Assembly (NCBI GenBank): GCA_009777485.1
Contig: WRLT01000009.1
Location: 1 to 64,000, forward strand
Length of the DNA: 64,000 nt
Source of the DNA: Bacillota bacterium
GTDB taxonomy: Bacteria; Bacillota; Clostridia; Christensenellales; Pumilibacteraceae
Direction: 5' to 3'
How positions within the stretch are numbered: position 1 is the first letter of the stretch; every line of letters begins with the position of its first letter. Below, piece after piece: positions 26,011-34,539 of this stretch. Under the pieces are notes generated by a model, which saw nothing but the letters and a program-made list of their open reading frames with translations, was not told where the DNA came from and searched no databases. The translations under genes were made by a program, and so were the position numbers.

Positions 26011-26910
26011 TTACTCTGTTTGTATTACGCATCTAAGTGCCTGGTTATAATCTCCAAAGCCCTTGCCGAACAGCATAAAGCCCGTTTCGGTTTCTATACC
26101 GAAACGCTTAGATTTAATGATTTCTTTCGGGGTGAGGGAGGAGATTTTTTCTCCGTCCATAAACGTGCCTTTTTCGGTAATCCGCAAAAGTTTTAGCGTG
26201 CCGTATTGAGGCAGGTTAACGTCGAACCAAGCGGGCGTAGTAAAGCCGCGCCGCAATTCGCCGGGCGGATAAAGCTTAACCTTGCCGAAAGGTTCATTTT
26301 CGTCAAACCTAAACGAAACAAAACCCGCTTTGCCGCCCGTGCCGTGTATGTCGGGAGAAATTTCAAACGAAATGCGGATTTCGCGGATTTTTAAGCCCGC
26401 ATTATGTTCATCTCCCGTAACCTCACGTCCAAACGGTAGCAGATACCGTACATAGCCTTTTTGCAGCCACAATGCGGCGGCTTTATGCCGCTGCGGAGAA
26501 AGAAACGATGCGGCCTCGTCGCGCACACCGATAAAGCCTTCCTCCGATACGATTCCGCAGCGTCCCGAAACCGAATAATCCGTGTACTGTCCCAACGGAA
26601 TATCTTCTACGGCGGCGGACTCAATCTCAAAATCGGGCGAAACATCTATTAAAATTTTATCTACACGCAATGCGCAAAGTTTTTGATTGCCGCGCTTACC
26701 AGGCAGCAGCCTTACGCGGATAAGCCCTGCAGATTCAAGCTTTTTAATGTGCTTAGTTAATGCGCCGTTAGTAAGGTGCAGATTTTTTGCAATAGCGTCT
26801 AAATTTATTGTTTTGTGTTCTAAAATTTGTTCTAAAATTTCTAGCCTTACAGGGCTTCCAACCGCCTCGCAAACCGCAAACGCCTCGCGCAGATTTTTAA
26901 AATGTTTCAT
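26011..26910 (-). CDS. ArsR-type winged-helix regulator with C-terminal beta domain
   Basis: Residues ~1-85 form a winged helix: AVGSPVRLEILEQILE, NLDAIAKNLHLTNGALTKHIKKLE and a basic wing LLPGKRGNQK. The remaining ~210 residues form a beta-rich domain that is likely to bind an effector. It is not metal-binding by visible cysteines. The family is found in gut Firmicutes next to carbohydrate genes, but no such genes are nearby. A nested inverted repeat lies between its promoter and its ATG, suggesting autorepression. Confidence 0.8.
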   Translation of the reverse strand: MKHFKNLREAFAVCEAVGSPVRLEILEQILEHKTINLDAIAKNLHLTNGALTKHIKKLESAGLIRVRLLPGKRGNQKLCALRVDKILIDVSPDFEIESAAVEDIPLGQYTDYSVSGRCGIVSEEGFIGVRDEAASFLSPQRHKAAALWLQKGYVRYLLPFGREVTGDEHNAGLKIREIRISFEISPDIHGTGGKAGFVSFRFDENEPFGKVKLYPPGELRRGFTTPAWFDVNLPQYGTLKLLRITEKGTFMDGEKISSLTPKEIIKSKRFGIETETGFMLFGKGFGDYNQALRCVIQTE

Positions 26911-26968
26911 ACTGTTTTACCTTTTTGTAAAGTATTTACAGTATAGCACAGTATGCAAGTCTTAGCAA
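26911..26968 (-). promoter_or_regulatory. Promoter and palindromic operator of the ArsR-type gene
   Basis: On the minus strand TTGCTA (26968-26963), 17 bases, TATACT (26945-26940). Between the -10 and the ATG lies a nested palindrome: ACTGT (26911-26915) with ACAGT (26938-26942), and inside it TTTAC (26916-26920) with GTAAA (26927-26931). This position covers the expected transcription start, which fits repression by the encoded protein. Confidence 0.6.
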
Positions 26969-26973
26969 CTAAA

Positions 26974-27396
26974 TTAAATAGATAAATGCTGATTCATTAC
27001 CCAGTCCGCAATGATGCGCTTTAATTGTCTTTCGTATGCTTGACGCAAGAGGTGATATTCTTCCCATTTTGCGGTTTGCGCCGATTGCATGGCGTCTAAT
27101 TCTGCTTTTAACTCAAACATATGCGCATACGCTTCGTTCAGTCGCGCCTTTAATTGATGGTAGCGCGTATCAGCCGAATTAGTTTGGCTGTCACGGCGCG
27201 GAGTGTCTATGTTATTATCCTCATCGCCGAGCCCCTCAATAGGTGCGGCGGCGGGCAGAATTCTACGTTTTTCGGCAGGTGCTATTCTGCGGCTGCCGTT
27301 AGGCGATTGATACAGTTCGTCCATGCGTTCGATTTGCGCAGCCGTAATATCGTTAAACGGGCCGGTTGAGGGAATATTTGCGGGTAAAAAAAGCAT
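26974..27396 (-). CDS. Hypothetical coiled-coil protein
   Basis: The 140-residue protein has a Pro/Gly/Arg-rich disordered N-terminal half and a helical C-terminal half (KARLNEAYAHMFELKAELDAMQS) likely to form a coiled coil. A ribosome binding site (AGGAG) lies nine bases before the ATG on the minus strand. I do not recognise the family. Confidence 0.65.
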   Translation of the reverse strand: MLFLPANIPSTGPFNDITAAQIERMDELYQSPNGSRRIAPAEKRRILPAAAPIEGLGDEDNNIDTPRRDSQTNSADTRYHQLKARLNEAYAHMFELKAELDAMQSAQTAKWEEYHLLRQAYERQLKRIIADWVMNQHLSI

Positions 27397-27484
27397 GATT
27401 TAAACTCCTAGTTTCCTTTTTTTGGTAGTTTGTGAAAATAATGCCGAAATATTCATTTAAAATTAAAATTCTTTTTTTGGTTCG

Positions 27485-27514
27485 TTGACAAAACCGCACC
27501 GTATACGCTATAAT
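27485..27514 (+). promoter_or_regulatory. Promoter of guaA, leaderless type
   Basis: Consensus TTGACA (27485-27490), 18 bases, consensus TATAAT (27509-27514), six bases, ATG at 27521. An in-frame upstream start exists but would lie upstream of this promoter's transcription start. Confidence 0.85.
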
Positions 27515-27520
27515 AGCGTT

Positions 27521-28717
27521 ATGGAAAACAAAAGCATATGTATAATCAATTGTAACGCCACTTTAGCTTACGGCATAGCGCGCAAGCTGACCACGCAAAA
27601 GATTCATTGTGAGATTTTTTCCGAATCGGAAAAAGAAAAGATTAAGCGGTTTAATCCTGCGGGAATAATCGTGGCGGGAGAGGGGAATTTCACTGCCCAA
27701 AATATTCCCGTTTTAAAGGTGTTAGACGAAAACGCCGTTTTGGACGATTTTTTATATAAGGTTTGCCGCTTAAAAGCGGGCGCATTGTTTGCCGATTTAA
27801 TCGCGGCGGGTTTGCATGCGCTAAAAACCTGCATAGGTGATAAAAAGGTTTTGTGCGCGCTTTCGGGCGGCGTTGACAGCGCGGTAGTTGCTGCCATGAT
27901 ACACAAGGTAAACCCTTCGGGCTTGACGTGTGTATTTGTAGACCACGGATTAATGCGTAAAGGCGAAGCCGAAGAGGTGATGCGCATATTTAGCACTGAG
28001 CGCGGCATGCGGGTGATAAAGGCGGACGCGGGCGCAAGGTTTTTAGCAAAGCTTTCCGCAGTAGCCGAGCCCGAAAAAAAGCGCAAAATTATCGGGGAAG
28101 AATTTATCCGCGTGTTCGAGGAAGAGGCGGCAAAAATCGGCAAGGTTGATTTTTTGGCGCAAGGTACAATATATCCCGATATTTTAGAAAGCATGCACGG
28201 CGTAAAAACACACCATAATATCGCGCTGCCCGATGTGGTTAAGTTTGAGCAGCTTATCGAACCGCTTAGATTTTTATTTAAAGACGAGGTGCGTGCGCTG
28301 GGCCTTGCGCTGGGGTTACCCGAAAGTATGATTATGCGGCAACCGTTTCCCGGCCCTGGCTTGGGCGTGCGGGTTTTGGGCGAAATTACGCAAGAAAAGC
28401 TTTCTGCTTTGCGCGAGGCGGATTTTATTTTACGGCAAGAAATCAGCGCGGCGGGCTTAGATAAAAAAATTTGGCAATACTTTGCCGTACTAACCGATAT
28501 GCGCAGCGTAGGCGTTACAGACGGGAAGCGTACCTACGGAAACACCGTAGCCCTGCGTGCGGTGCATTCCTCCGATGCCATGAGCGCGTCTATTGCGCAC
28601 ATACCCTATGAAGTGTTAGAAAAAATTAGCATGCGTATCACTCGCGAGGTAGCGGGCGTAAACCGTGTAGTGTATGATGTTACGGATAAGCCTCCCGCAA
28701 CCATCGAATGGGAATAG
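27521..28717 (+). CDS. guaA: GMP synthase lacking the glutaminase domain
   Basis: GMP synthase aminates XMP to GMP. The ATP pyrophosphatase domain is intact (LSGGVDSAV, residues 114-122), as is the C-terminal dimerisation domain (QPFPGPGLGVRVLGE and the ending DVTDKPPATIEWE). The usual ~190-residue N-terminal glutamine amidotransferase is reduced to ~85 residues: the first strand and helix (CIINCNATLAYGIARKL) and RFNPAGIIVAGE remain. The segment that should hold the catalytic Cys (normally GICYG) reads IPVLKVLDE, and the rest, including the His-Glu pair, is gone. The protein is 398 residues instead of ~510. It must use free ammonia or a separate amidotransferase. The start is the ATG placed six bases after a consensus -10. 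Confidence 0.9.
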   Translation: MENKSICIINCNATLAYGIARKLTTQKIHCEIFSESEKEKIKRFNPAGIIVAGEGNFTAQNIPVLKVLDENAVLDDFLYKVCRLKAGALFADLIAAGLHALKTCIGDKKVLCALSGGVDSAVVAAMIHKVNPSGLTCVFVDHGLMRKGEAEEVMRIFSTERGMRVIKADAGARFLAKLSAVAEPEKKRKIIGEEFIRVFEEEAAKIGKVDFLAQGTIYPDILESMHGVKTHHNIALPDVVKFEQLIEPLRFLFKDEVRALGLALGLPESMIMRQPFPGPGLGVRVLGEITQEKLSALREADFILRQEISAAGLDKKIWQYFAVLTDMRSVGVTDGKRTYGNTVALRAVHSSDAMSASIAHIPYEVLEKISMRITREVAGVNRVVYDVTDKPPATIEWE

Positions 28718-28843
28718 CTGTTCCACAATTGGGGCGATTTGCACTACGCTTTATTTTTTTCCGCGCTTGCGTACCGAGTGGTACGCGGCACGCGCAAAAA
28801 AATAAACTGTTGTGCAACTTACCCTCAATTGTGGAACAGCTAT
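28714..28843. repeat. 130-base foldback element with 18-bp perfect terminal inverted repeats
   Basis: ATAGCTGTTCCACAATTG (28714-28731) and CAATTGTGGAACAGCTAT (28826-28843) are perfect inverted repeats. Inside are further paired segments: TTATTTTTTT (28751-28760) with AAAAAAATAA (28796-28805) and GCGTACC (28769-28775) with GGTACGC (28780-28786). The whole stretch can fold into one long hairpin. It starts within the guaA stop codon region and holds one copy of the GCACTACGCTT motif (28741-28751). It may be a small non-autonomous element or a composite terminator. Confidence 0.65.
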
Positions 28844-28872
28844 ACTGACATAGATGTAAAAGGAATTAATTG

Positions 28873-30510
28873 ATGCGGCAGTATTTCACGATTGTAAAAT
28901 TATTATTTAAAAATTCGTTTAAGCTTGATAAAACGCGGTCATCCGCTTTAAATATCGGGCTGCTTGCCGCGTTGGGTGTGGTTTATGTATTGATAGAAGG
29001 GCTTTTAATTACGGGAATTGTCTATTTTGGCGGCTTTTTTGTTTTGTTGGGCGTGCTTAACGAATTGATTGCCGCGTTGTTTTTGTTTGCGGCGGTAATT
29101 GTGCTGATTTACGGCATTGTATCTATGTTGAGTTTATTATATTTTTCGCGCGATACCGAGTTTTTTCTTTCGCTGCCTGTAAAGCCTGGTACGGTTTTTG
29201 CCGCAAAATTTACGGTGGTGTATTTACGCGAACTAATCATTTGTGCGTTGATTTTACTGCCTGCGCTAATCGCACTGGGCATAGTCGCCTCTGTGCCGAT
29301 TGCGTTTTATCCGCTTATGCTGTTGGGCGTGTTATTTGCGCCGTCCGTTCCGCTGATTTTAGCGTCTATTATTGCTGTTCCGATGATGTATCTAGTAAGC
29401 TTTTTTAAAAACAAGGGCGCGCTTACGTCTATAATGGTGCTGTTGTTGTTCGGCGGCTTTTTTGTACTGTATATGTATTTTATGTATAAAAGTCAGTCTT
29501 TCGGAACGGAAGAATTTGACCCTTTGGCTATAATCGAGGGCTTTCAAAACACCTTGATTTTTATGGCAAGCGCGGTATATCCGTTTTACGCGCTTGCCCG
29601 TTTAGCTACCTTAACGCCTGCTTTTGGATTGTCGGCTGTGCCGTCTGCTTTTGCGGATTTTGGTTTATCTTTCGGCGTTATTGCCGTTTTATTATTGCTA
29701 TCAGTGCTTATCAGCGGCGCGGTTTATACACGCGGCGCGGCGGCACAATTAGAAGGCTTAAAGAAAAGCAGCACAGGTAAAGAAAAGCATACGCAAAGCG
29801 GCGCGTTTTGGGCGTTAGTTAAAAAAGAGTGGCGCATGCTTATCCGTACGCCCGCGTTTGCATTTCAATCGCTTACTATGCTGATTGCTACACCCGTAAT
29901 GCTGGTATTAACCACCTACGCGACGGGTGCAAATACTTCGCTTCCCGACAATCTTTCATGGTTTGTTTTTACGGTGATTATGTTTTTAAATGTCGGTTTA
30001 AACGTTGCGGCGGCAACCGCCTTTACGCGGGAGGGCAAAAGCTACACCATTTCTAAAACACTGCCCGTATCGGTAAAAACACAAATCCGCGCAAAAAAGT
30101 TAATCTATATGCTAATATCCGGCACGACTATACTAGTCGGTTCGTTTATTGTTTTGGGAAATGCCCCCAACGTATTGCTTTGGTTTATTGCGTCCGCAGT
30201 TTCATTTGTGTACGCCTACGGATTTATTTGCTTTGCGATGCTGTTTGACTTGCGCCGTCCCAAATTAGACTGGACAACGCCCAACGAGGCGGTTAAGATG
30301 AACCTAAACGTAACGCTGCCCGTATTTATAAATTTAGCTATTGTAATAGGCTTAGGTGCTTTGGTATTTTATCTGGTGGGCGTAATTTCGCCGTTTAATA
30401 TAACCGCCGTGATGTTTTCGGTTTTCGCGGCGGCTGCTGCGGCGGTAACGCTGGTGTTTCATTTTTTATTGAACGCAAAGGCAGCAAAATTGTTTGAAAG
30501 AATGGGCTAA
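28873..30510 (+). CDS. ABC-type exporter permease
   Basis: The 545-residue integral membrane protein has about 12 hydrophobic segments. Two halves are separated by a charged cytoplasmic loop (~residues 297-315, KKSSTGKEKHTQ), after which comes a conserved-looking KKEWRMLIRTPAF. This layout fits the putative ABC exporter family (ABC_tran_2 type). The ATG at 28873 follows AAAAGGAAT; a TTG one codon upstream is less likely. The ATPase partner is probably the gene at 25263. Its stop overlaps the stop of the convergent gene on the other strand. Confidence 0.75.
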   Translation: MRQYFTIVKLLFKNSFKLDKTRSSALNIGLLAALGVVYVLIEGLLITGIVYFGGFFVLLGVLNELIAALFLFAAVIVLIYGIVSMLSLLYFSRDTEFFLSLPVKPGTVFAAKFTVVYLRELIICALILLPALIALGIVASVPIAFYPLMLLGVLFAPSVPLILASIIAVPMMYLVSFFKNKGALTSIMVLLLFGGFFVLYMYFMYKSQSFGTEEFDPLAIIEGFQNTLIFMASAVYPFYALARLATLTPAFGLSAVPSAFADFGLSFGVIAVLLLLSVLISGAVYTRGAAAQLEGLKKSSTGKEKHTQSGAFWALVKKEWRMLIRTPAFAFQSLTMLIATPVMLVLTTYATGANTSLPDNLSWFVFTVIMFLNVGLNVAAATAFTREGKSYTISKTLPVSVKTQIRAKKLIYMLISGTTILVGSFIVLGNAPNVLLWFIASAVSFVYAYGFICFAMLFDLRRPKLDWTTPNEAVKMNLNVTLPVFINLAIVIGLGALVFYLVGVISPFNITAVMFSVFAAAAAAVTLVFHFLLNAKAAKLFERMG

Positions 30511-31244
30511 TACTCTTTGGTTATCATAGGAATAAACTTTTCAAAAATAATGTTGTCGCAGTGGGGAAGCACGGTTTCGGTTTCGGAATGGCTGCATACC
30601 GTCCATGCCAATACGGGCAGACCGGTGCGGGCAACGTATTTGTTAGGCAAATCGACCGCGCGGTACGAAATAAAATCGGGCTTAGAAAATTTGTTAAGCT
30701 TAAGCCGCGAAAGAAAATAACGGCGTTTCCAAGAAGCTTGTTCTTCTTTGGTGAACATGCACGCAAGCTGTCCGCGTAAAACACCGGGCGACTTCTTTTT
30801 AAAATATTCTAAGCTGTACGGATTAAAAGACTGCACGGCAAAATCGCCTTTATACGCTGTAAGCATTTCGCAAAGCTTGCTTTCTAAAAGTCCGACCTTT
30901 CCCGTGTTTTTAATTTCAATCAGCAGCGGTGTGCGTCCGTTTACCGTTTCTAGCGTTTGGGCAAACGTCGGTATAGTTTGACTGCTGCCCGCCAAAAGAT
31001 AATTTTTTAAATCCGCAGATTTCACATTGCAAATATAGCCGTCCGAATGAGTCATGCGCTTTAATGTATCGTCATGGAAAACCGCAATTTCGTTATCGTC
31101 GGTAAGCCGAACATCCAATTCAATCGGATAATCGTGCAGTACCGCATTCTCAAATGCCGCTAATGAGTTTTCCGGAATATCGGCGTTATGCAGCCCTCTA
31201 TGTGCGATGGGCGAGGCCATCAACCAAGAATTCTTTATTCCCAT
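30507..31244 (-). CDS. Glycerophosphodiester phosphodiesterase
   Basis: The enzyme splits glycerophosphodiesters into glycerol-3-phosphate and an alcohol. The GDPD core is clear: IAHRGLHNADIPENSLAAF, ELDVRLTDDNEIAVFHDDTLKRMT, PLLIEIKN and VLAWTVCS. HRG, the E-x-D pair and HD are the catalytic/metal residues. From the ATG at 31244 it is 245 residues. That start is chosen because a minus-strand -10 box ends exactly six bases before it; a longer frame upstream has no support. No signal peptide, so it is cytoplasmic. Confidence 0.88.
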   Translation of the reverse strand: MGIKNSWLMASPIAHRGLHNADIPENSLAAFENAVLHDYPIELDVRLTDDNEIAVFHDDTLKRMTHSDGYICNVKSADLKNYLLAGSSQTIPTFAQTLETVNGRTPLLIEIKNTGKVGLLESKLCEMLTAYKGDFAVQSFNPYSLEYFKKKSPGVLRGQLACMFTKEEQASWKRRYFLSRLKLNKFSKPDFISYRAVDLPNKYVARTGLPVLAWTVCSHSETETVLPHCDNIIFEKFIPMITKEY

Positions 31245-31250
31245 ACCTAT

Positions 31251-31279
31251 AGTATAGCAATATTTTAGCACTTTGGCAA
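31251..31279 (-). promoter_or_regulatory. Promoter of the glycerophosphodiesterase gene, leaderless type
   Basis: Minus strand: TTGCCA (31279-31274), 17 bases, TATACT (31256-31251), six bases, ATG at 31244. It is divergent from the lepA promoter. Confidence 0.75.
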
Positions 31280-31362
31280 ACACTTTTACTTGTTTTTGCA
31301 AAATGTAGCTGCTTTTCTTTAAAATTCGGGCTGCTTACGCAGATAATTTAGTAAAAAAACCT

Positions 31363-31391
31363 TTGCATATTCTTTAAAATTTTGTTACAAT
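31363..31391 (+). promoter_or_regulatory. Promoter of lepA, leaderless type
   Basis: TTGCAT (31363-31368), 17 bases, TACAAT (31386-31391), six bases, ATG at 31398. Confidence 0.75.
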
Positions 31392-31397
31392 ACGCGT

Positions 31398-33206
31398 ATG
31401 GAACGTCAAAAGAACATTCGGAATTTCTGCATTATCGCGCATATAGACCATGGAAAATCTACGCTTGCGGATAGATTAATTCAAGAAACGGGTACGGTTA
31501 CCGCAAGGGATTTATCCGAGCAAATGCTAGACAGCATGGATTTAGAAAAAGAGCGCGGCATAACTATTAAGCTTACGCCTGTAAGGATGTTTTATAATAA
31601 AGACGGCACCGAGTATACCTACAACCTTATCGACACGCCGGGGCATGTAGATTTTACCTACGAGGTTTCGCGTTCGTTGGCCGCGTGCGAGGGCGCGATT
31701 TTGGTGGTAGACGCAACACAAGGAGTAGAGGCGCAGACGCTTGCAAACGTATATTTAGCGTTAGATAACAATTTAGAAATTTTTCCCGTAATAAATAAGG
31801 TAGACCTACCCAGTGCGCGGCCTGACGAAATTAAACAAGAAATAGAGGATATTATCGGTTTAGACGCCTCCGACGCGCCGCTTGTAAGTGCGAAAGAAGG
31901 ATTAAACATCGGCGCGGTTTTAGATAAAATTGCCGATGCTTTGCCGTCGCCGAAGGGTAACCCGTCCGCGCCGTTAAAGGCGTTGATATTTGATTCGTAT
32001 TACGATAACTATCGCGGTGCGGTTTGTTTGATACGGGTAGTGGACGGTTTTGTAAAAGCGGGCATGAAAATTAAAATGATGTCTACGGGCAAAACATTCG
32101 AGGTTTTTGACGTAGGGATTTTTAATCCTAAGCCTGTTAGTATAGAAAGGTTAGAGGCGGGCGATGTCGGATTTTTATCCGCAAGCATAAAAAACGTTGC
32201 CGATACCGCGCCGGGCGACACGATTACCAATGCGGCTAATCCGTGTGCCGAGCCTTGCCCCGGCTATAAAAAGGTTTTGCCTGTGGTGTATTCGGGAATT
32301 TTTCCTACCGACGGGTCGCGTTATAACGATTTAAAAGACGCGTTGGAAAAATTAAAACTAAACGATGCGGCAATGTTTTTTGAGCCGGAGGTTTCGGGCG
32401 CGTTGGGCTTTGGCTTTCGATGCGGCTTTTTAGGGCTTTTGCATATGGAGATTATCCAAGAGCGCATAGAGCGCGAGTTTAATTTAGATTTAATAACCAC
32501 TGCACCCAGTGTTACCTATCATGTATACAAAACGGACGGCGAAATGCTTACGGTAACCAATCCGTCCAATTTACCTGCGCCGCAGGTAATCGCGCGTATC
32601 GAAGAGCCTATGGTTAAGGCGTCGCTTTTTACGCCTCCCGAATATATCGGCGCGATTATGGAGTTGTGCCAAGAAAAGCGCGGCGTGTATCAAAACATGA
32701 TTTACTTAGACAAAACACGCACGCAAATCATCTACGAAATTCCGCTTAATGAAATAGTATACGATTTTTTTGACCAATTAAAATCGCGTACACGCGGTTA
32801 TGCAAGCTTAGATTACGAGATTTTAGGATATCGTGCATCCGATTTAGTAAAGTTGGATATTTTGTTAAACGGCGATATTTGCGATGCGCTTAGCATAATC
32901 GTTCACCGCGACAAGGCATATGCGCGCGGCCGTTCGGTAGCGGAGCGGCTAAAAGAGGTTATTCCGCGCCAAATGTTTGAAATTCCTATACAGGCGTCTA
33001 TCGGACATAAGGTTATCGTGCGTGAAACCGTAAAGGCGTTGCGAAAGGACGTGTTGGCAAAATGCTACGGCGGCGATATTTCGCGCAAAAAAAAGCTGCT
33101 AGAAAAACAAAAAGAGGGCAAAAAGCGTATGCGGCAGGTTGGGTCTGTTGAAGTGCCCAGCGAGGCGTTTATGTCTATATTAAAATTAGACAGCGATAAA
33201 AAGTAA
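31398..33206 (+). CDS. lepA: Elongation factor 4 (LepA)
   Basis: LepA is a ribosome-bound translational GTPase that resembles EF-G and affects translation initiation and back-translocation. G motifs are [22 protein letters not shown] and NKVD. The LepA-specific C-terminal domain ([18 protein letters not shown]) is present. At 602 residues it is normal. It heads a conserved series with hemW and hrcA. Confidence 0.97.
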   Translation: MERQKNIRNFCIIAHIDHGKSTLADRLIQETGTVTARDLSEQMLDSMDLEKERGITIKLTPVRMFYNKDGTEYTYNLIDTPGHVDFTYEVSRSLAACEGAILVVDATQGVEAQTLANVYLALDNNLEIFPVINKVDLPSARPDEIKQEIEDIIGLDASDAPLVSAKEGLNIGAVLDKIADALPSPKGNPSAPLKALIFDSYYDNYRGAVCLIRVVDGFVKAGMKIKMMSTGKTFEVFDVGIFNPKPVSIERLEAGDVGFLSASIKNVADTAPGDTITNAANPCAEPCPGYKKVLPVVYSGIFPTDGSRYNDLKDALEKLKLNDAAMFFEPEVSGALGFGFRCGFLGLLHMEIIQERIEREFNLDLITTAPSVTYHVYKTDGEMLTVTNPSNLPAPQVIARIEEPMVKASLFTPPEYIGAIMELCQEKRGVYQNMIYLDKTRTQIIYEIPLNEIVYDFFDQLKSRTRGYASLDYEILGYRASDLVKLDILLNGDICDALSIIVHRDKAYARGRSVAERLKEVIPRQMFEIPIQASIGHKVIVRETVKALRKDVLAKCYGGDISRKKKLLEKQKEGKKRMRQVGSVEVPSEAFMSILKLDSDKK

Positions 33207-33214
33207 GTTAAACT

Positions 33215-34336
33215 ATGACAGGAATATATATTCACATTCCGTTTTGCGCGTCTAAGTGCGGATATTGCGCGTTTTATTCGGTTACGGATACATCCGATAT
33301 TCCGCAGTATCTAGACGCGCTTGAAACTGAAATCCAAAAACGGACAAATTCTGTAAAAGAAAAAGCCGATACTGTTTATATAGGCGGGGGAACGCCGTCC
33401 GTTTTGCCGCGCGGCAGCATAGCGCGTGTGATTAAAAAACTGCGCGAATGTTTTTTGATTGTTCAGTCTGCTAGCGTTACGGTTGAGGCAAACCCCGATA
33501 GCTGCTGCGGTGCTTTTGCGCGTGAGTGTGCCGACAGCGGAGTAAACCGTATTAGCTTAGGGCTGCAATCGCACAGCCCGTCAATTTTAAAAGCGGCGGG
33601 GCGGCGGCATAGTGCGGACGATTTTTTGCGCGCGGTTCAGCATATCAAAGAGGCGGGTATTCAAGATGTCGCGGCGGATTTAATAACGGGCTTTGCAAAC
33701 CAAACGGTGCAGTCGGTATGTCAGTCCATTAACTTTCTTGCTGAGCTTGACGCTATAAAGCATATTTCGCTGTACGCGCTTACAGCGGAGGAAGGTACGC
33801 CGCTATATAAGACGGGCTTTGTTCCAAATGCGGATTTACAAGCCGATATGTACGCGGCGGGCGTTAAATTATTAGAGCGGCTAGGGTATATGCGTTACGA
33901 GGTGAGTAATTTTGCAAAACGCGGATTTGAAAGCAAGCACAATAAAAAATATTGGAGCGGAGAGCCATATTACGGTTTCGGTGCGGGCGCGCACAGCTTT
34001 ATCCGCACGCCGCAAAATAATCCGTATGTAGCCGAACGCATAGAAAATCATTCCGATCTATCCGTATATAATTCGGGCAAGTTTATAAAATCGCGCTATC
34101 CGCTTACACGCGACGACCGCACTAAGGAAATCATTATGTTAAGCTTGCGTACACGCGAGGGCTTAAATTTTGCGCAGCTTACGGCAGAAACGGGCTACGA
34201 CTTACTGCACGATAAATTCGGCGAAATTAGCAAATTGCAAGATGTAGGCGCGGTTACCGTACAGGACGGCTGTTTGCGCGTTGCAAACGACTACTATTAT
34301 ATATTAGATACAATCCTGGTTAAACTGCTTTTTTGA
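33215..34336 (+). CDS. hemW: HemW-like radical SAM protein
   Basis: HemW is a heme-binding radical SAM protein, long misannotated as oxygen-independent coproporphyrinogen oxidase. The cluster motif CASKCGYCAFYS (residues 11-22) has CxxxCxxC spacing, followed by YIGGGTPSVLP and GLQSHSPSILK. The cluster is CxxxCxxC without the additional Cys of true HemN. Length 373 residues is normal. It lies eight bases after lepA, with no clear ribosome binding site; its translation may be coupled to lepA. Confidence 0.9.
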   Translation: MTGIYIHIPFCASKCGYCAFYSVTDTSDIPQYLDALETEIQKRTNSVKEKADTVYIGGGTPSVLPRGSIARVIKKLRECFLIVQSASVTVEANPDSCCGAFARECADSGVNRISLGLQSHSPSILKAAGRRHSADDFLRAVQHIKEAGIQDVAADLITGFANQTVQSVCQSINFLAELDAIKHISLYALTAEEGTPLYKTGFVPNADLQADMYAAGVKLLERLGYMRYEVSNFAKRGFESKHNKKYWSGEPYYGFGAGAHSFIRTPQNNPYVAERIENHSDLSVYNSGKFIKSRYPLTRDDRTKEIIMLSLRTREGLNFAQLTAETGYDLLHDKFGEISKLQDVGAVTVQDGCLRVANDYYYILDTILVKLLF

Positions 34337-34443
34337 ATGAACGTTTTGTAAAGAAAGCAAATGTTTGCAGGCTTGTATGAAAAACCTGTGAAAATATTAT
34401 TAAAAAAAATTTAAAAAAATATAAAAAATGTTGAATAAAACCT

Positions 34444-34472
34444 TTGACAAGCGTAAATGAATATGGTATATT
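34444..34472 (+). promoter_or_regulatory. Vegetative promoter of the hrcA operon
   Basis: TTGACA (34444-34449), 17 bases, TATATT (34467-34472). The predicted start lies inside the CIRCE element. Confidence 0.8.
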
Positions 34473-34476
34473 ATAG

Positions 34477-34503
34477 TTAGCAATCTAATGTGGCGACTGC
34501 TAG
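34477..34503 (+). promoter_or_regulatory. CIRCE operator for HrcA (slightly degenerate)
   Basis: TTAGCAATC, nine bases, GACTGCTAG. The CIRCE consensus is TTAGCACTC-N9-GAGTGCTAA, so the arms match 8 of 9 and 7 of 9. The position over the transcription start supports heat-inducible repression by HrcA. Confidence 0.8.
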
Positions 34504-34539
34504 CACTCTAAGAAAGTAACGCTTACGCAGGTGGGTTAA

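Noticed and set aside
31245-31301. An N-terminal extension of the glycerophosphodiesterase
   Set aside because: It would include the promoter -10 and -35 elements, and the extension has no family similarity.
34477-34503. A second CIRCE element near 46575-46610 (ATTTAGCA...TGCTAAAT)
   Set aside because: The spacing is 20 rather than nine bases and the arms lack the CTC/GAG ends; it is a simple inverted repeat.
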